64,000 nucleotides of DNA from Clostridium polyendosporum (GTDB taxonomy: Bacteria; Bacillota; Clostridia; Clostridiales; Clostridiaceae), in assembly GCF_018332455.1 (NCBI RefSeq), contig NZ_BOPZ01000004.1:62001-126000 (forward strand). The letters are read 5' to 3'. The translations under genes were made by a program, and so were the position numbers. Position 1 is the stretch's first letter, and each line of letters opens with the position of its first letter. Under the pieces are notes generated by a model. That model ran no database searches and had not been told where the DNA came from. It saw nothing but the letters and a program-made list of their open reading frames with translations. Shown piece by piece: positions 10,128 through 18,573 of the stretch.

Positions 10128-10931
10128 TTAAGCAAAACTATATGGATCTTCGGAGGCTTTCGAAATAATAATATCAACATGAGAATCAAATTTATTGATC
10201 TGCTCTTTAATATTTTCTGAAATAGCCACTAGTGCAGGCCATTCAGAACTAAAATGTCCAATATCAATTATAGATATACCTAACTCTTTAAAATCGCTAA
10301 CAAAATGGTAGGTTGTATCTCCTGTAATTATACAATCTGCTCCCATTCTTTTAGCAACTTCAAAGAAGTCCTGTCCACTGCCATTAATTACTGCAATTGT
10401 TCTTACTACTTGATTCTCTTTGCCTGCATATCTTAGTGAATTAACTCCAAGCTTTTGCTTAATTCTTTTTATTAAACTTTGAAGTTCTATGCCATCTTTA
10501 ACAGATATTATTCTACCTAACCCTGAGTTTTCATATCCTCTTTGTTTTGAAAGTTCAATTATCTTATCTGAACTAAAGCCTAAAAGTCTTACAATTGTAT
10601 CATTCATTCCTTCTTTTATAGAATCAAGATTTGTATGCGCACTATAAAGATTTATATCACTTTTAATTAATTCTATAATTTTCTTACCTAATAAAGTATC
10701 AGTAGTTATAGATGAAGGCTTTCTAAAGAGTAGTGGATGATGAGTAATTATAAGTTCTACCTTTTCCTTCTTTGCCTCCTCAATAACTTGAAGAGTGCAG
10801 TCTAAAGCAATCAAAACTTTTGAAACAGTAGACTCCATATCTCCAACCATTAATCCAACATTATCAAAACTTTCCTTAAGCTCCAAGGGAGCTATACTTT
10901 CCATTAGCGATGCTATATCTCGTACCTTCAT
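10128..10931 (-). CDS. Nif3-like dinuclear metal centre hexameric protein (YqfO type)
   Basis: 267 residues of the Nif3/GTP-cyclohydrolase-I-type-2 family. Metal-binding motifs are visible: ITHHPLLFRKPSS, YSAHTNLDSIKEGMND and, near the C-terminus, DIGHFSSEWPALVA. Biochemical role is not settled. Its ATG overlaps the trmK stop (TAATG), giving translational coupling. The trmK-nif3 pair behind rpoD is conserved in Bacillus and Clostridium. It lacks the long central insertion seen in some homologues, which matches the short form. Confidence 0.92.
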   Translation of the reverse strand: MKVRDIASLMESIAPLELKESFDNVGLMVGDMESTVSKVLIALDCTLQVIEEAKKEKVELIITHHPLLFRKPSSITTDTLLGKKIIELIKSDINLYSAHTNLDSIKEGMNDTIVRLLGFSSDKIIELSKQRGYENSGLGRIISVKDGIELQSLIKRIKQKLGVNSLRYAGKENQVVRTIAVINGSGQDFFEVAKRMGADCIITGDTTYHFVSDFKELGISIIDIGHFSSEWPALVAISENIKEQINKFDSHVDIIISKASEDPYSFA

Positions 10932-11620
10932 TACATCATCTCCTTGAGCCTTTTAATTTTATCTACAACTTGTGATTTTCTTAATCTAGCAGACTCTGTA
11001 TTTTCTTTTATATATTCTGCTATATTTTCATACTTTTCAATTTTATTTTCAATAAATTTACTTAAAAGTGGATGATGTTTTTTTCTTAATATTTGACTTA
11101 CTTCATAATCTAATTCGCTATCAATTTTAATTTTATATGAATTCATACTATATTTAACCTTAAATAACTCATAGAATTTATTATCTTCAAAACATAAATC
11201 CTCATCAAGAATTTCAAATTCACTATTATAAAGAAATTCTCTTAGAACTTCTGGATTTTGTGCTGGTTGAAGTATTAAAAATTTATACTCTCTTACTTTT
11301 TCCCAATCTTCAAGAAGAATATCTCTGGTTAGGTTTCCACCCATTCCAGCTATTATAACCCCTTCTACTTCTCCTTTTTCTACCGTTTTAAGTCCCGGAC
11401 CTAATCTACAACTTATTTTATCCTTTAACCCCTCAAAGGTTACGTTTATTTGAGCCTTTTCTATAGGTCCATTATTTATGTCAGAGGCCACACCCTTTTT
11501 ACATATATGATTCTTAACTAGGTATATAGGTACATATCCATGATCAGTTCCTACATCCACTATACTATTACATTCATCTACTTGATTAACTATCATTTTT
11601 AATCTTATGCTTAAGTCCAT
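10931..11620 (-). CDS. trmK: tRNA (adenine(22)-N1)-methyltransferase TrmK
   Basis: 229-residue SAM-dependent methyltransferase that methylates A22 of tRNAs. The SAM site is DVGTDHGYVPIYLVKN near the N-terminus, followed by ASDINNGPIEKAQ, GVIIAGMGGNLTRDIL and LILQPAQNP. A C-terminal coiled-coil-like region (about 165-229) is rich in Lys and Glu. It overlaps the Nif3-like gene by one base and follows the PH-domain gene by 13 bases, so all three may form one transcript. Confidence 0.92.
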   Translation of the reverse strand: MDLSIRLKMIVNQVDECNSIVDVGTDHGYVPIYLVKNHICKKGVASDINNGPIEKAQINVTFEGLKDKISCRLGPGLKTVEKGEVEGVIIAGMGGNLTRDILLEDWEKVREYKFLILQPAQNPEVLREFLYNSEFEILDEDLCFEDNKFYELFKVKYSMNSYKIKIDSELDYEVSQILRKKHHPLLSKFIENKIEKYENIAEYIKENTESARLRKSQVVDKIKRLKEMM

Positions 11621-11633
11621 TTTATCACCATTT

Positions 11634-12521
11634 CTATAAATATAAGTTTAATATTCTTAATTGAATTAATAAAAACGTAATTGCTGTTATTAGTGAAATA
11701 TAAATATACTTGTATGCTGAACGCTTATCATATTTTGCACAAAAGTATGCTGCATAATGCATACAAATCAATATAATCATATTTAATACTCCATAAGTCA
11801 TCTGCTTAAAGGCAAATTGCTTTCCAGTTCCAAATATTATAGGTTTAAAGGTTGCATCAAAAAACAACGGCATTTTTGATGGTAACTTATTCATTAAGTA
11901 CAATATAAGTGGATTTAATGTTATCAATAATATTATTAAGGTTACTATTATAAAAGGAATAAAAAAGCTTCTTTTCTTAAATAAATCCCTATTTCTATTT
12001 ATCTTTATCTTAAAATCACCTTTTTCATAACCTTTTCTTATAAGAAAATCCTCAAATTCTTCTACTTTTTCTGGCGAAATACCATAACTCATATTTTCTG
12101 TATGAATATATATTACTTGTTTATTAGATGTAACAAACATATGTGTTATCCCAACATTTTCTATAACTGATCTCCCAAAGCAGTATTGTGTCTTTCCAAA
12201 TCCAGAAAGCCTTAACCCGTTAATTTTACCTATTTGTATATTATATCCGTTAACTTCGTTAAAAGGAATTAAAATCTTATTAAATCCCCAAAGACTACTT
12301 ATTTCAAACCCATCTTCTCTTATTATATATACTAAACTAACCACTCTTAATACATAAATTAAGCAGTAAACAGAAAAAACAACCATAAATATTTTTATTA
12401 AGCTAACTTCTATATAAGAGTTTAAAAAAAATGTAAGGAAATATAGTATTCCATTCCCTAAAACTACGAAGGCTAAAAGCGCATATATTGATATACCTTT
12501 TCTAGTCTTATATTCTTGCAT
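11634..12521 (-). CDS. Membrane protein with bacterial PH-like domain
   Basis: 295 residues. An N-terminal pair of helices (about 12-65) is followed by a soluble part (about 66-170) resembling bPH domains (REDGFEISSLWGFNKILIPFNEVNGY, VTSNKQVIYIHTENMSYGISPEKVEEF). Three C-terminal membrane segments follow, with DUF1648-like spacing. Function is unknown; related proteins often lie near rpoD-trmK in clostridia. The ATG has GAGGTG 7 bases upstream. Confidence 0.7.
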   Translation of the reverse strand: MQEYKTRKGISIYALLAFVVLGNGILYFLTFFLNSYIEVSLIKIFMVVFSVYCLIYVLRVVSLVYIIREDGFEISSLWGFNKILIPFNEVNGYNIQIGKINGLRLSGFGKTQYCFGRSVIENVGITHMFVTSNKQVIYIHTENMSYGISPEKVEEFEDFLIRKGYEKGDFKIKINRNRDLFKKRSFFIPFIIVTLIILLITLNPLILYLMNKLPSKMPLFFDATFKPIIFGTGKQFAFKQMTYGVLNMIILICMHYAAYFCAKYDKRSAYKYIYISLITAITFLLIQLRILNLYL

Positions 12522-12650
12522 CTAATATCACCTCGAAGTCATTATATCATAGTTTTCATGTATTTAACATCCAGTTAAACCATATAAAACCATATAAGAC
12601 TATAAATCAAACTTTATTAATAGAATTTAATCGACATCTAACCTAATTAA

Positions 12651-12746
12651 AGATATACACTTCAATCATTACTGAATTTTAGAGAAAAGTCTCGGTACTC
12701 AATACTTTTCCTAAAATTCTTAACTCAATTATAAAGTTGTATATCT
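12651..12746. repeat. Hairpin element (family II)
   Basis: AGATATACACTT (12651-12662) is inverted as AAGTTGTATATCT (12734-12746) with one base gap. Inside, GAATTTTAGAGAAAAGT (12674-12690) pairs with ACTTTTCCTAAAATTC (12704-12719). A family-I tail (GAGTCAGATTTCAAG) follows directly. It is related to the elements at 2305-2430 and 30082-30143. Confidence 0.6.
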
Positions 12747-12768
12747 ATAATTTGAGTCAGATTTCAAG

Positions 12769-12972
12769 CAGATAAAAAAATCGCCAAGGCGACTGTGGAG
12801 CTGTCGATTTTTTTACGTATCTGCCTTTCCGAACACATGTGAGGAAAAATTGGCAGGCGAACTATATTTTATTTTTTACTCTTTAGGTGTCATAATTAAA
12901 CTAGCTGTCCTACATTATATTTTCAAGTTATTCACAATTCTTCAATTTTATAATTTCCTAAAGAGTAAAAAA
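12769..12972. ncRNA. Candidate structured element, copy 1 (near-identical to 50265-50460)
   Basis: This fills the spacer downstream of rpoD. CAGATA-A7-TCG ... CGA-T7-acg-TATCTG forms a long stem that would work as a terminator in either direction. A second stem is CTGCC-TTTCC (12821-12830) with GGAAA (12843-12847) and GGCAG (12852-12856), closing a loop with the self-complementary CACATGTG (12834-12841). A third, 16-bp inverted repeat TTTTTTACTCTTTAGG spans 12872-12972. About nine in ten bases of the first 125 match the second copy. The short plus-strand ORFs inside are not conserved in frame. RNA or small mobile element; strand is uncertain. Confidence 0.5.
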
Positions 12973-12974
12973 AT

Positions 12975-12993
12975 AGCACCTAAAATAGGTGCT
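12975..12993 (-). terminator. rpoD intrinsic terminator
   Basis: AGCACCTA/TAGGTGCT stem with a 3-base loop, overlapping the rpoD stop codon and followed on the minus strand by ATTTTTTT. Confidence 0.88.
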
Positions 12994-14134
12994 AATCTAA
13001 ATAATCCTTTAACTTTTTACTTCTGCTTGGATGTCTAAGCTTTCTTAGAGCCTTTGCTTCTATCTGTCTTATTCTCTCTCTTGTAACATTAAATTCCTTA
13101 CCTACTTCTTCAAGAGTTCTTGCTCTTCCATCATCAAGACCAAATCTTAATCTTAGAACTTTTTCTTCTCTTGGAGTTAATGTATCGAGTACATTTATAA
13201 GCTGTTCCTTAAGCATAGTAAAAGCAGCAGCTTCTGCAGGTGCTGGTGCTTCATCATCAGGTATAAAGTCACCAAGATGGCTATCTTCCTCTTCACCGAT
13301 TGGAGTCTCAAGTGAAACTGGTTCTTGAGCTATCTTTAAAATTTCTCTTACTTTATCGACAGGCATATCCATATGCTTTGATAATTCTTCTGGAGATGGA
13401 TCTCTTCCAAGCTCTTGTAATAATTGTCTTTGAACCCTTATAAGCTTATTAATGGTTTCAACCATATGAACAGGTATTCTAATAGTTCTTGCTTGGTCTG
13501 CTATAGCTCTTGTTATCGCCTGTCTTATCCACCATGTTGCATATGTAGAGAACTTATAGCCCTTTCTATAATCAAACTTCTCTACAGCTTTTATAAGACC
13601 AAGATTTCCTTCTTGAATTAAATCTAAGAAAAGCATCCCTCTTCCTACATATCTCTTAGCTATACTTACTACAAGTCTTAGATTTGCTTCAGCAAGTTTC
13701 TTTTTAGCATACTGACTTCCTTCTTCAATTTTTTGAGCTAACTCTATTTCTTCATCTGAGGACAATAGCGGAACCTTTCCTATTTCTTTTAAGTACATTC
13801 TAACTGGATCATCAATTGCTATACCTTCTGGAATTGAAAGATCTAAGTCTTCTTCTACGGCATCTGCATCAGCCATATCACCTATAACTTCAATTCCCAT
13901 AGATTCAAGAACCTCATATATTTTTTCTATTTGTTCAGGACTTAAATCTATTTCATCTAACTCATCCATTATTTCCTTATATGTTAATGTTCCACTCTTC
14001 TTTCCCTTTTCAATTAGTTTTTTAACTATTGCCATTTTAGCATTCTTATCTTTTAAATCACCTTTTACATCACCTTTTACGGCAACTTTATCTTTCTGTA
14101 CTTTACCTTTTGGTGATTTTTCATTATTTTCCAT
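12992..14134 (-). CDS. rpoD: RNA polymerase primary sigma factor SigA (RpoD)
   Basis: Housekeeping sigma-70 factor, 380 residues. Region 1.1 is preceded by a Lys-rich N-terminal tail. Region 1.2 ([17 protein letters not shown]), region 2 with [27 protein letters not shown] and [16 protein letters not shown], region 3, and region 4 with [18 protein letters not shown] are all complete. The ATG at 14134 is preferred: GGAGG lies 7 bases upstream, whereas an ATG two codons earlier sits only one base from that site. It follows dnaG closely, as in the Gram-positive macromolecular-synthesis operon. Confidence 0.97.
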   Translation of the reverse strand: MENNEKSPKGKVQKDKVAVKGDVKGDLKDKNAKMAIVKKLIEKGKKSGTLTYKEIMDELDEIDLSPEQIEKIYEVLESMGIEVIGDMADADAVEEDLDLSIPEGIAIDDPVRMYLKEIGKVPLLSSDEEIELAQKIEEGSQYAKKKLAEANLRLVVSIAKRYVGRGMLFLDLIQEGNLGLIKAVEKFDYRKGYKFSTYATWWIRQAITRAIADQARTIRIPVHMVETINKLIRVQRQLLQELGRDPSPEELSKHMDMPVDKVREILKIAQEPVSLETPIGEEEDSHLGDFIPDDEAPAPAEAAAFTMLKEQLINVLDTLTPREEKVLRLRFGLDDGRARTLEEVGKEFNVTRERIRQIEAKALRKLRHPSRSKKLKDYLD

Positions 14135-14162
14135 ATTCATGCCTCCTTCCGCTATTTCCAAC

Positions 14163-15944
14163 CTAACCTCTTTTTAATCTTTTTAGTTTGTCATCTATCT
14201 CTTTTGCTTCTTTTGCAAGCTTTAATGACTCTTGAAACATACCTTTTTCCTCACACATCTTCAGATTGTAAATTAACTCCTTTTTTTTCTTCTCAAGATT
14301 ATGTTTTTTAAGTTGGTATATGTAATCTTTTATAAGCACTTCTATATCAGAGCTTTTATTAACAATATCTAACTCTTTGATATATATCCATTCCTTTAAG
14401 CTCTCTGCATCATCACATCTTAGCTCTACACTTTTTTCTAACTCTTCTTTTCCTTCATTTATAAGCTCATTGATGATAGTATAAAGCTTTCTGTGTGATT
14501 CTAAGATTAAATTCTCTTTACTTATATGCTCAATAATATAGGCATAGAATTCACTGTTAATCATCAATTTGATTAAACTCCGTTCTGCTTTTAGATAAGC
14601 AGGTTCTACATATAATTTTGTTCCATTTTCTTCCTTATTATTCACATATTTGTAATCCTCGTTGCTTTTTGTCATCTTATTTGCCAAAAGATCATAAAGT
14701 GCCTGTTCTCTTATACCTGTCTCTTCTGCTATCTTTCTAACATAAACATCTTTTTCAACTGGGTTTAGATTTGCTAAAACCTCTGTAACTCTTTCTCCAT
14801 ACTCTATTAATTTTTCATTATTTGAAAAGTCAATATCATCCTTTGCTTTACTTAAACGATAGTCGATAAGTTGCTGTGCTAAATCTATTAGCCTAATAAA
14901 TGCTTCCTTACCATTACTTCTAATATATTCATCAGGATCCTTCCCTTCAGGAACTGTTAAAACTCGAACATCAAACCCTGCATTTCTTAGGATTTCTAAA
15001 CCTCTTATAGTTGCTTTTTGTCCTGCAAGATCAGCATCATAAGAAATTATCACTTTATCTGCATACCGTTTTAAAAGCCTTGCTTGATTAATTGTAAGTG
15101 CTGTTCCTAGGGAAGCAACTACGTTAGTAATTCCAAATTGATGAAGTGATATACAATCCATATATCCTTCTACTATTATAAAGTACTTTTCCGGCAAGCC
15201 GTTTTTTATGGCAAAATTTAAACCATATAGATTGGTACCCTTCTGAAATATTAATGTTTCAGGAGAATTTAAATACTTTGGTTTAGAGTCATCAAGTACT
15301 CTTCCTCCAAACCCCATAACCTTCCCCTTATAATCAAAGACAGGAAACATCACCCTATTTCTAAATCTATCATAAATATTGCCTTTCTCATTTTTTAATA
15401 TAAGTCCTGCATCTAATATGATATCTTGGGTGTATCCTTTAGTTTTTAAATGATTTAGCAGTGCATTCCAACTATCAATAGAATATCCAAGACCAAACTT
15501 CCTAATAGTGGATTCTGTTATTCCTCTCCTTAAAAAGTACTCACTAGCAGCTTTACTTTTATATAGGTTATTAAAGAAAAACCGTGCTGCATCAGTATTT
15601 ATCTTGTAAAGTTGTTCTTTCCTTTCTGTAATCTTGCTCTTTTTTCCACTGCCTAAATCCAAAGGAATGTTTGCACGCTCAGCAAGATATTTTACTGCTT
15701 CATAAAAAGAAATATTTTTTGTCTTCATCACAAAAGTTATTACATTTCCAGCCTCACCGCAGCCAAAACATTTGTATATCTGCTTATCTTGAGTTACTGT
15801 AAAGGAAGAGGACTTTTCATGATGAAAAGGACAAAGACCCATGTAATACTTCCCAGATCTTTTTAATCTCACCTTTTCAGATACTATGTCTACTATATCA
15901 TTTTGCTCTTTTATTTTTTCTAAAAGTTCCTCTGGAATTTGCAA
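14163..15944 (-). CDS. dnaG: DNA primase DnaG
   Basis: Makes RNA primers at the replication fork. 593 residues. The N-terminal zinc finger is [11 protein letters not shown]...[11 protein letters not shown]. The TOPRIM catalytic part has [20 protein letters not shown] and [14 protein letters not shown]-terminal helicase-interaction region follows. The start is a TTG at 15944, 8 bases after AGGTGGGG; no ATG precedes [12 protein letters not shown]. It is transcribed just ahead of rpoD, with the rpoD ribosome site immediately after its stop. Confidence 0.97.
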   Translation of the reverse strand: MQIPEELLEKIKEQNDIVDIVSEKVRLKRSGKYYMGLCPFHHEKSSSFTVTQDKQIYKCFGCGEAGNVITFVMKTKNISFYEAVKYLAERANIPLDLGSGKKSKITERKEQLYKINTDAARFFFNNLYKSKAASEYFLRRGITESTIRKFGLGYSIDSWNALLNHLKTKGYTQDIILDAGLILKNEKGNIYDRFRNRVMFPVFDYKGKVMGFGGRVLDDSKPKYLNSPETLIFQKGTNLYGLNFAIKNGLPEKYFIIVEGYMDCISLHQFGITNVVASLGTALTINQARLLKRYADKVIISYDADLAGQKATIRGLEILRNAGFDVRVLTVPEGKDPDEYIRSNGKEAFIRLIDLAQQLIDYRLSKAKDDIDFSNNEKLIEYGERVTEVLANLNPVEKDVYVRKIAEETGIREQALYDLLANKMTKSNEDYKYVNNKEENGTKLYVEPAYLKAERSLIKLMINSEFYAYIIEHISKENLILESHRKLYTIINELINEGKEELEKSVELRCDDAESLKEWIYIKELDIVNKSSDIEVLIKDYIYQLKKHNLEKKKKELIYNLKMCEEKGMFQESLKLAKEAKEIDDKLKRLKRG

Positions 15945-16021
15945 GGAAAATTCCCCACCTTACTAAATAAATTTCGTCAAGTAAAAAATATTCGACATGA
16001 GATACTAAATTCCTTCTTTTT

Positions 16022-16049
16022 ATTCTATATTTTTTAAACTTTTTGTAAA
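16022..16049 (-). promoter_or_regulatory. Likely dnaG-rpoD promoter
   Basis: TTTACA (16044-16049 on the minus strand), a 16-base spacer and TAGAAT (16022-16027), 78 bases before the dnaG start. Confidence 0.55.
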
Positions 16050-16166
16050 TAAATCTATTTTTGTTTATAAATTATTTATTCTTTACTTTTTTCTAAATTC
16101 CTTCTTCTAGGTATTAACTCTCAACATTTATTTTTAGATATAATTTAAAAATTATTCCTAAAATTA

Positions 16167-17195
16167 TTAATATATTACAAATTTGGGCATATAGAGCCTA
16201 TTAAAAGTATTAAGGCAATAGTCATCACTCATACCTGCTACATAATCCGCTACTGCCCTTTCTAATCCTTCTCCCTCTACTATAATTTTATACATTTCAG
16301 GCATTTCCTCAGGATATTTCATATAATGTTCTATAACATGACTAAGTACAAACTTTGCCTTATCCCTTTCTACCCTTAATCTTTCTCCAAGATAAACTTT
16401 TTTGAACATAAAATCTCTAAGGTTTTCTAAAGCCTTACCTATATCTTCGCTTAAGCAAACCTTATAAATATTTTTTTTTATATTATATGATGTTGTTTCT
16501 ACAATGTCCCTAACTAAAGTATTAATTCTTTTACTGTTAGTTCTTCCTAAAACTTTTAAAATATCCTTTGGAAGTTCTTCTTGTTTTAATAAACCTGCTC
16601 TTATCGAATCATCTATATCATGATTTACATACGCAATTTTATCACTATACCTAACTACTTGACCTTCCAAAGTCTGTGCATTAGCTATACCATTTGCAAA
16701 ACCGCTATGATAAAGTATTCCATCTAACACTTCATATGTTAGATTTAATCCTTTCCCTCCGTTTTCAAGTGTTTTAACTACTCTTACACTCTGCTCATTA
16801 TGTTTAAATCCTTGAGATAAAAATTTATCTAATACCTCTTCTCCAACGTGAGAAAAAGCCACATGCCCTAAATCATGAGCCAATGCTACTGCTTCAACTA
16901 AGTATTCATTTAAACCTATACCTACTGCTATAGTTCTTGCCACTTGTGAAACCTCTAAGGTGTGAGTTAATCTTGTTCTGTAATGATCACCGAAAGTTTT
17001 GATATAAACTTGAGTTTTGTGCTTTAATCTTCTAAAAGACTTGCAATGTAATATCCTATCTCTATCTACCATATAGCAAGTTCTCAAATCGTCTAATATT
17101 TCTTCTTTTTCTCGCCCTTTTGTCTGAGATGATAAAGCTGCTCCTTTTATCAATGTCAACCTTTCAAATTGCTCAATTTTTTCTCTTACCGTCAT
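16167..17195 (-). CDS. dgt: dGTPase-like HD-domain nucleotide triphosphohydrolase
   Basis: Hydrolyses dNTPs to nucleoside plus triphosphate. 342 residues, matching the short Dgt-like form. HD-domain metal ligands are visible in [43 protein letters not shown] and [13 protein letters not shown]. The ATG has AGGAGG upstream. The dgt-dnaG-rpoD order is common in clostridia; substrate preference among dNTPs cannot be told from sequence. Confidence 0.9.
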   Translation of the reverse strand: MTVREKIEQFERLTLIKGAALSSQTKGREKEEILDDLRTCYMVDRDRILHCKSFRRLKHKTQVYIKTFGDHYRTRLTHTLEVSQVARTIAVGIGLNEYLVEAVALAHDLGHVAFSHVGEEVLDKFLSQGFKHNEQSVRVVKTLENGGKGLNLTYEVLDGILYHSGFANGIANAQTLEGQVVRYSDKIAYVNHDIDDSIRAGLLKQEELPKDILKVLGRTNSKRINTLVRDIVETTSYNIKKNIYKVCLSEDIGKALENLRDFMFKKVYLGERLRVERDKAKFVLSHVIEHYMKYPEEMPEMYKIIVEGEGLERAVADYVAGMSDDYCLNTFNRLYMPKFVIY

Positions 17196-17409
17196 AAACT
17201 CACCTCCTTATTAATATTCTATACTTTTTCTTAAAATCCTTTCGAATTATGCTACTAATTATAATTTGCATTTTTAATCAAACTATTACTTTTTTTATTA
17301 ATTAAATAAAAAATATAACTTACCTATACTTATTTTTCTTTATGTGAGTATATTGTAATAGTTTTTATAATATCTTTATAATAAGAAATACTATGCTAAG
17401 GAGGATAAT

Positions 17410-18474
17410 ATGCCCTATGAAATACACGCCATACAAACTGAGTCCCTTTCTGAAACTAACATAAAAATAAATGTACTACCCCATTTCAATCTAAACAATG
17501 CCTCCGTAAAACAAATAAAAATTAAAAATACCGATAAACAAAGAGCAGTTTACAGAGTTGATGCTAAAGATAAAACTTTCTGTTTAAAAAAAGTCTACTA
17601 TAATGAGGGAGACTTACTTTTTGTATATTCAGCTATGGAGTGGCTTTATAGAAATGGAATTAATGTTCCAAGATTTTTACCCACATTAAATAAGAGTAGA
17701 TTTGTTAAATATAGTAATATGCTCTTTATATTAACGCCTTGGGTTGAAGGAGAGAAATGTAACTATGACAATATAAAGAATATTATTGATTCATCTAAAA
17801 ATCTCGCTAAAATGCACAAGGTTTCAAAAAAATTCACCCCCATACCTGGAAGCAGTATAAAAAAAGGATATGACGATATATACATATCCACTACTAAACA
17901 CTTTCAAAAACTTTTAACTTGCTCTAATGCTGCATATATACACAAGGATAAATTCTCAAAACTTTTTCTAACAAACTTTGATAAAAACCTTCAACTTGCA
18001 CAACTTTCAATAGATGTATCTTCAACTATAAATACTAATAACCTATCGACTTCTCTATGTCATGGTGATTATGTAAATAAAAATATTATCTTCGACGATA
18101 AAGGATTACTATGGGTTATTGATTTTGACAAGTGCTGTTATGACTATGCAGCTCATGATATCGGTTATTTTTTAAGAAGGTTATTAAAAAGAGACAATAC
18201 TAAATGGAATGTAGAAGTTGCAGTAAACTGTTTAAAAAGTTATTGTGAAATTAATCCCCTTACTTCAGATGATTTAAAGTATATTTTAGTTTATCTTGCT
18301 TTTCCTCAAAAATACTGGCGAATCTCTAAAGACTATTATAATAATATAAAAAAATGTAATAAAAACTCTTTCTACAGACTATTAGAAAAGGCTATAGATA
18401 AAACAGATTATCACCTTCAGTTTGTATGTGAATTAGTCAAATACTTAAAAAAGGATTATGAAATAAAGATATAA
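17410..18474 (+). CDS. CotS-family spore coat protein (kinase-like fold)
   Basis: 354 residues with the aminoglycoside phosphotransferase/choline kinase fold used by CotS, YsxE and YutH. The catalytic loop is LCHGDYVNKNIIFDD and the metal motif WVIDFDKCCYDYAAHDIGYF. The N-terminal nucleotide-binding lobe is less conserved (RAVYRVDAKDKTFCLKKVYY keeps the Lys). In spore formers these proteins are coat components and may be catalytically weak. It is a single gene with AGGAGG before its ATG, transcribed against its neighbours. Confidence 0.82.
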   Translation: MPYEIHAIQTESLSETNIKINVLPHFNLNNASVKQIKIKNTDKQRAVYRVDAKDKTFCLKKVYYNEGDLLFVYSAMEWLYRNGINVPRFLPTLNKSRFVKYSNMLFILTPWVEGEKCNYDNIKNIIDSSKNLAKMHKVSKKFTPIPGSSIKKGYDDIYISTTKHFQKLLTCSNAAYIHKDKFSKLFLTNFDKNLQLAQLSIDVSSTINTNNLSTSLCHGDYVNKNIIFDDKGLLWVIDFDKCCYDYAAHDIGYFLRRLLKRDNTKWNVEVAVNCLKSYCEINPLTSDDLKYILVYLAFPQKYWRISKDYYNNIKKCNKNSFYRLLEKAIDKTDYHLQFVCELVKYLKKDYEIKI

Positions 18475-18477
18475 AGC

Positions 18478-18499
18478 CCCCGGTCTCCCAGGGGTTTTA
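18478..18499. terminator. Terminator after the CotS-like gene
   Basis: CCCC-C-GG/CC-A-GGGG hairpin with one C-A mismatch and a four-base loop, followed by TTTTATTT. Confidence 0.75.
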
Positions 18500-18552
18500 T
18501 TTACTGCGACTTCACAAAGTGAAATCTGGCTAAAACTGAGCTGGCTCGATAT
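18496..18552 (-). repeat. Terminator-associated repeat (family I), minus orientation
   Basis: Read on the minus strand: ATCGAGCCAGCTCAGTTTTA, GCCAGATTTCACTTTGTGAA, then GTCGCAGTAAATAAA. The palindromic core and AAATAAA tail are those of the copies at 34961-35070, 60531-60590 and 62143-62201. It abuts the terminator at 18478-18499. Confidence 0.68.
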
Positions 18553-18573
18553 CAGATCAGTTTTATTTTATCA

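Noticed and set aside
12850-13038. Plus-strand ORF of 62 codons, similar to one at 50336-50557
   Set aside because: Similarity comes from the shared DNA element. Frames are offset by an indel near the start, and most differences change amino acids, often at first codon positions. The first ORF also runs through the rpoD terminator and into rpoD.
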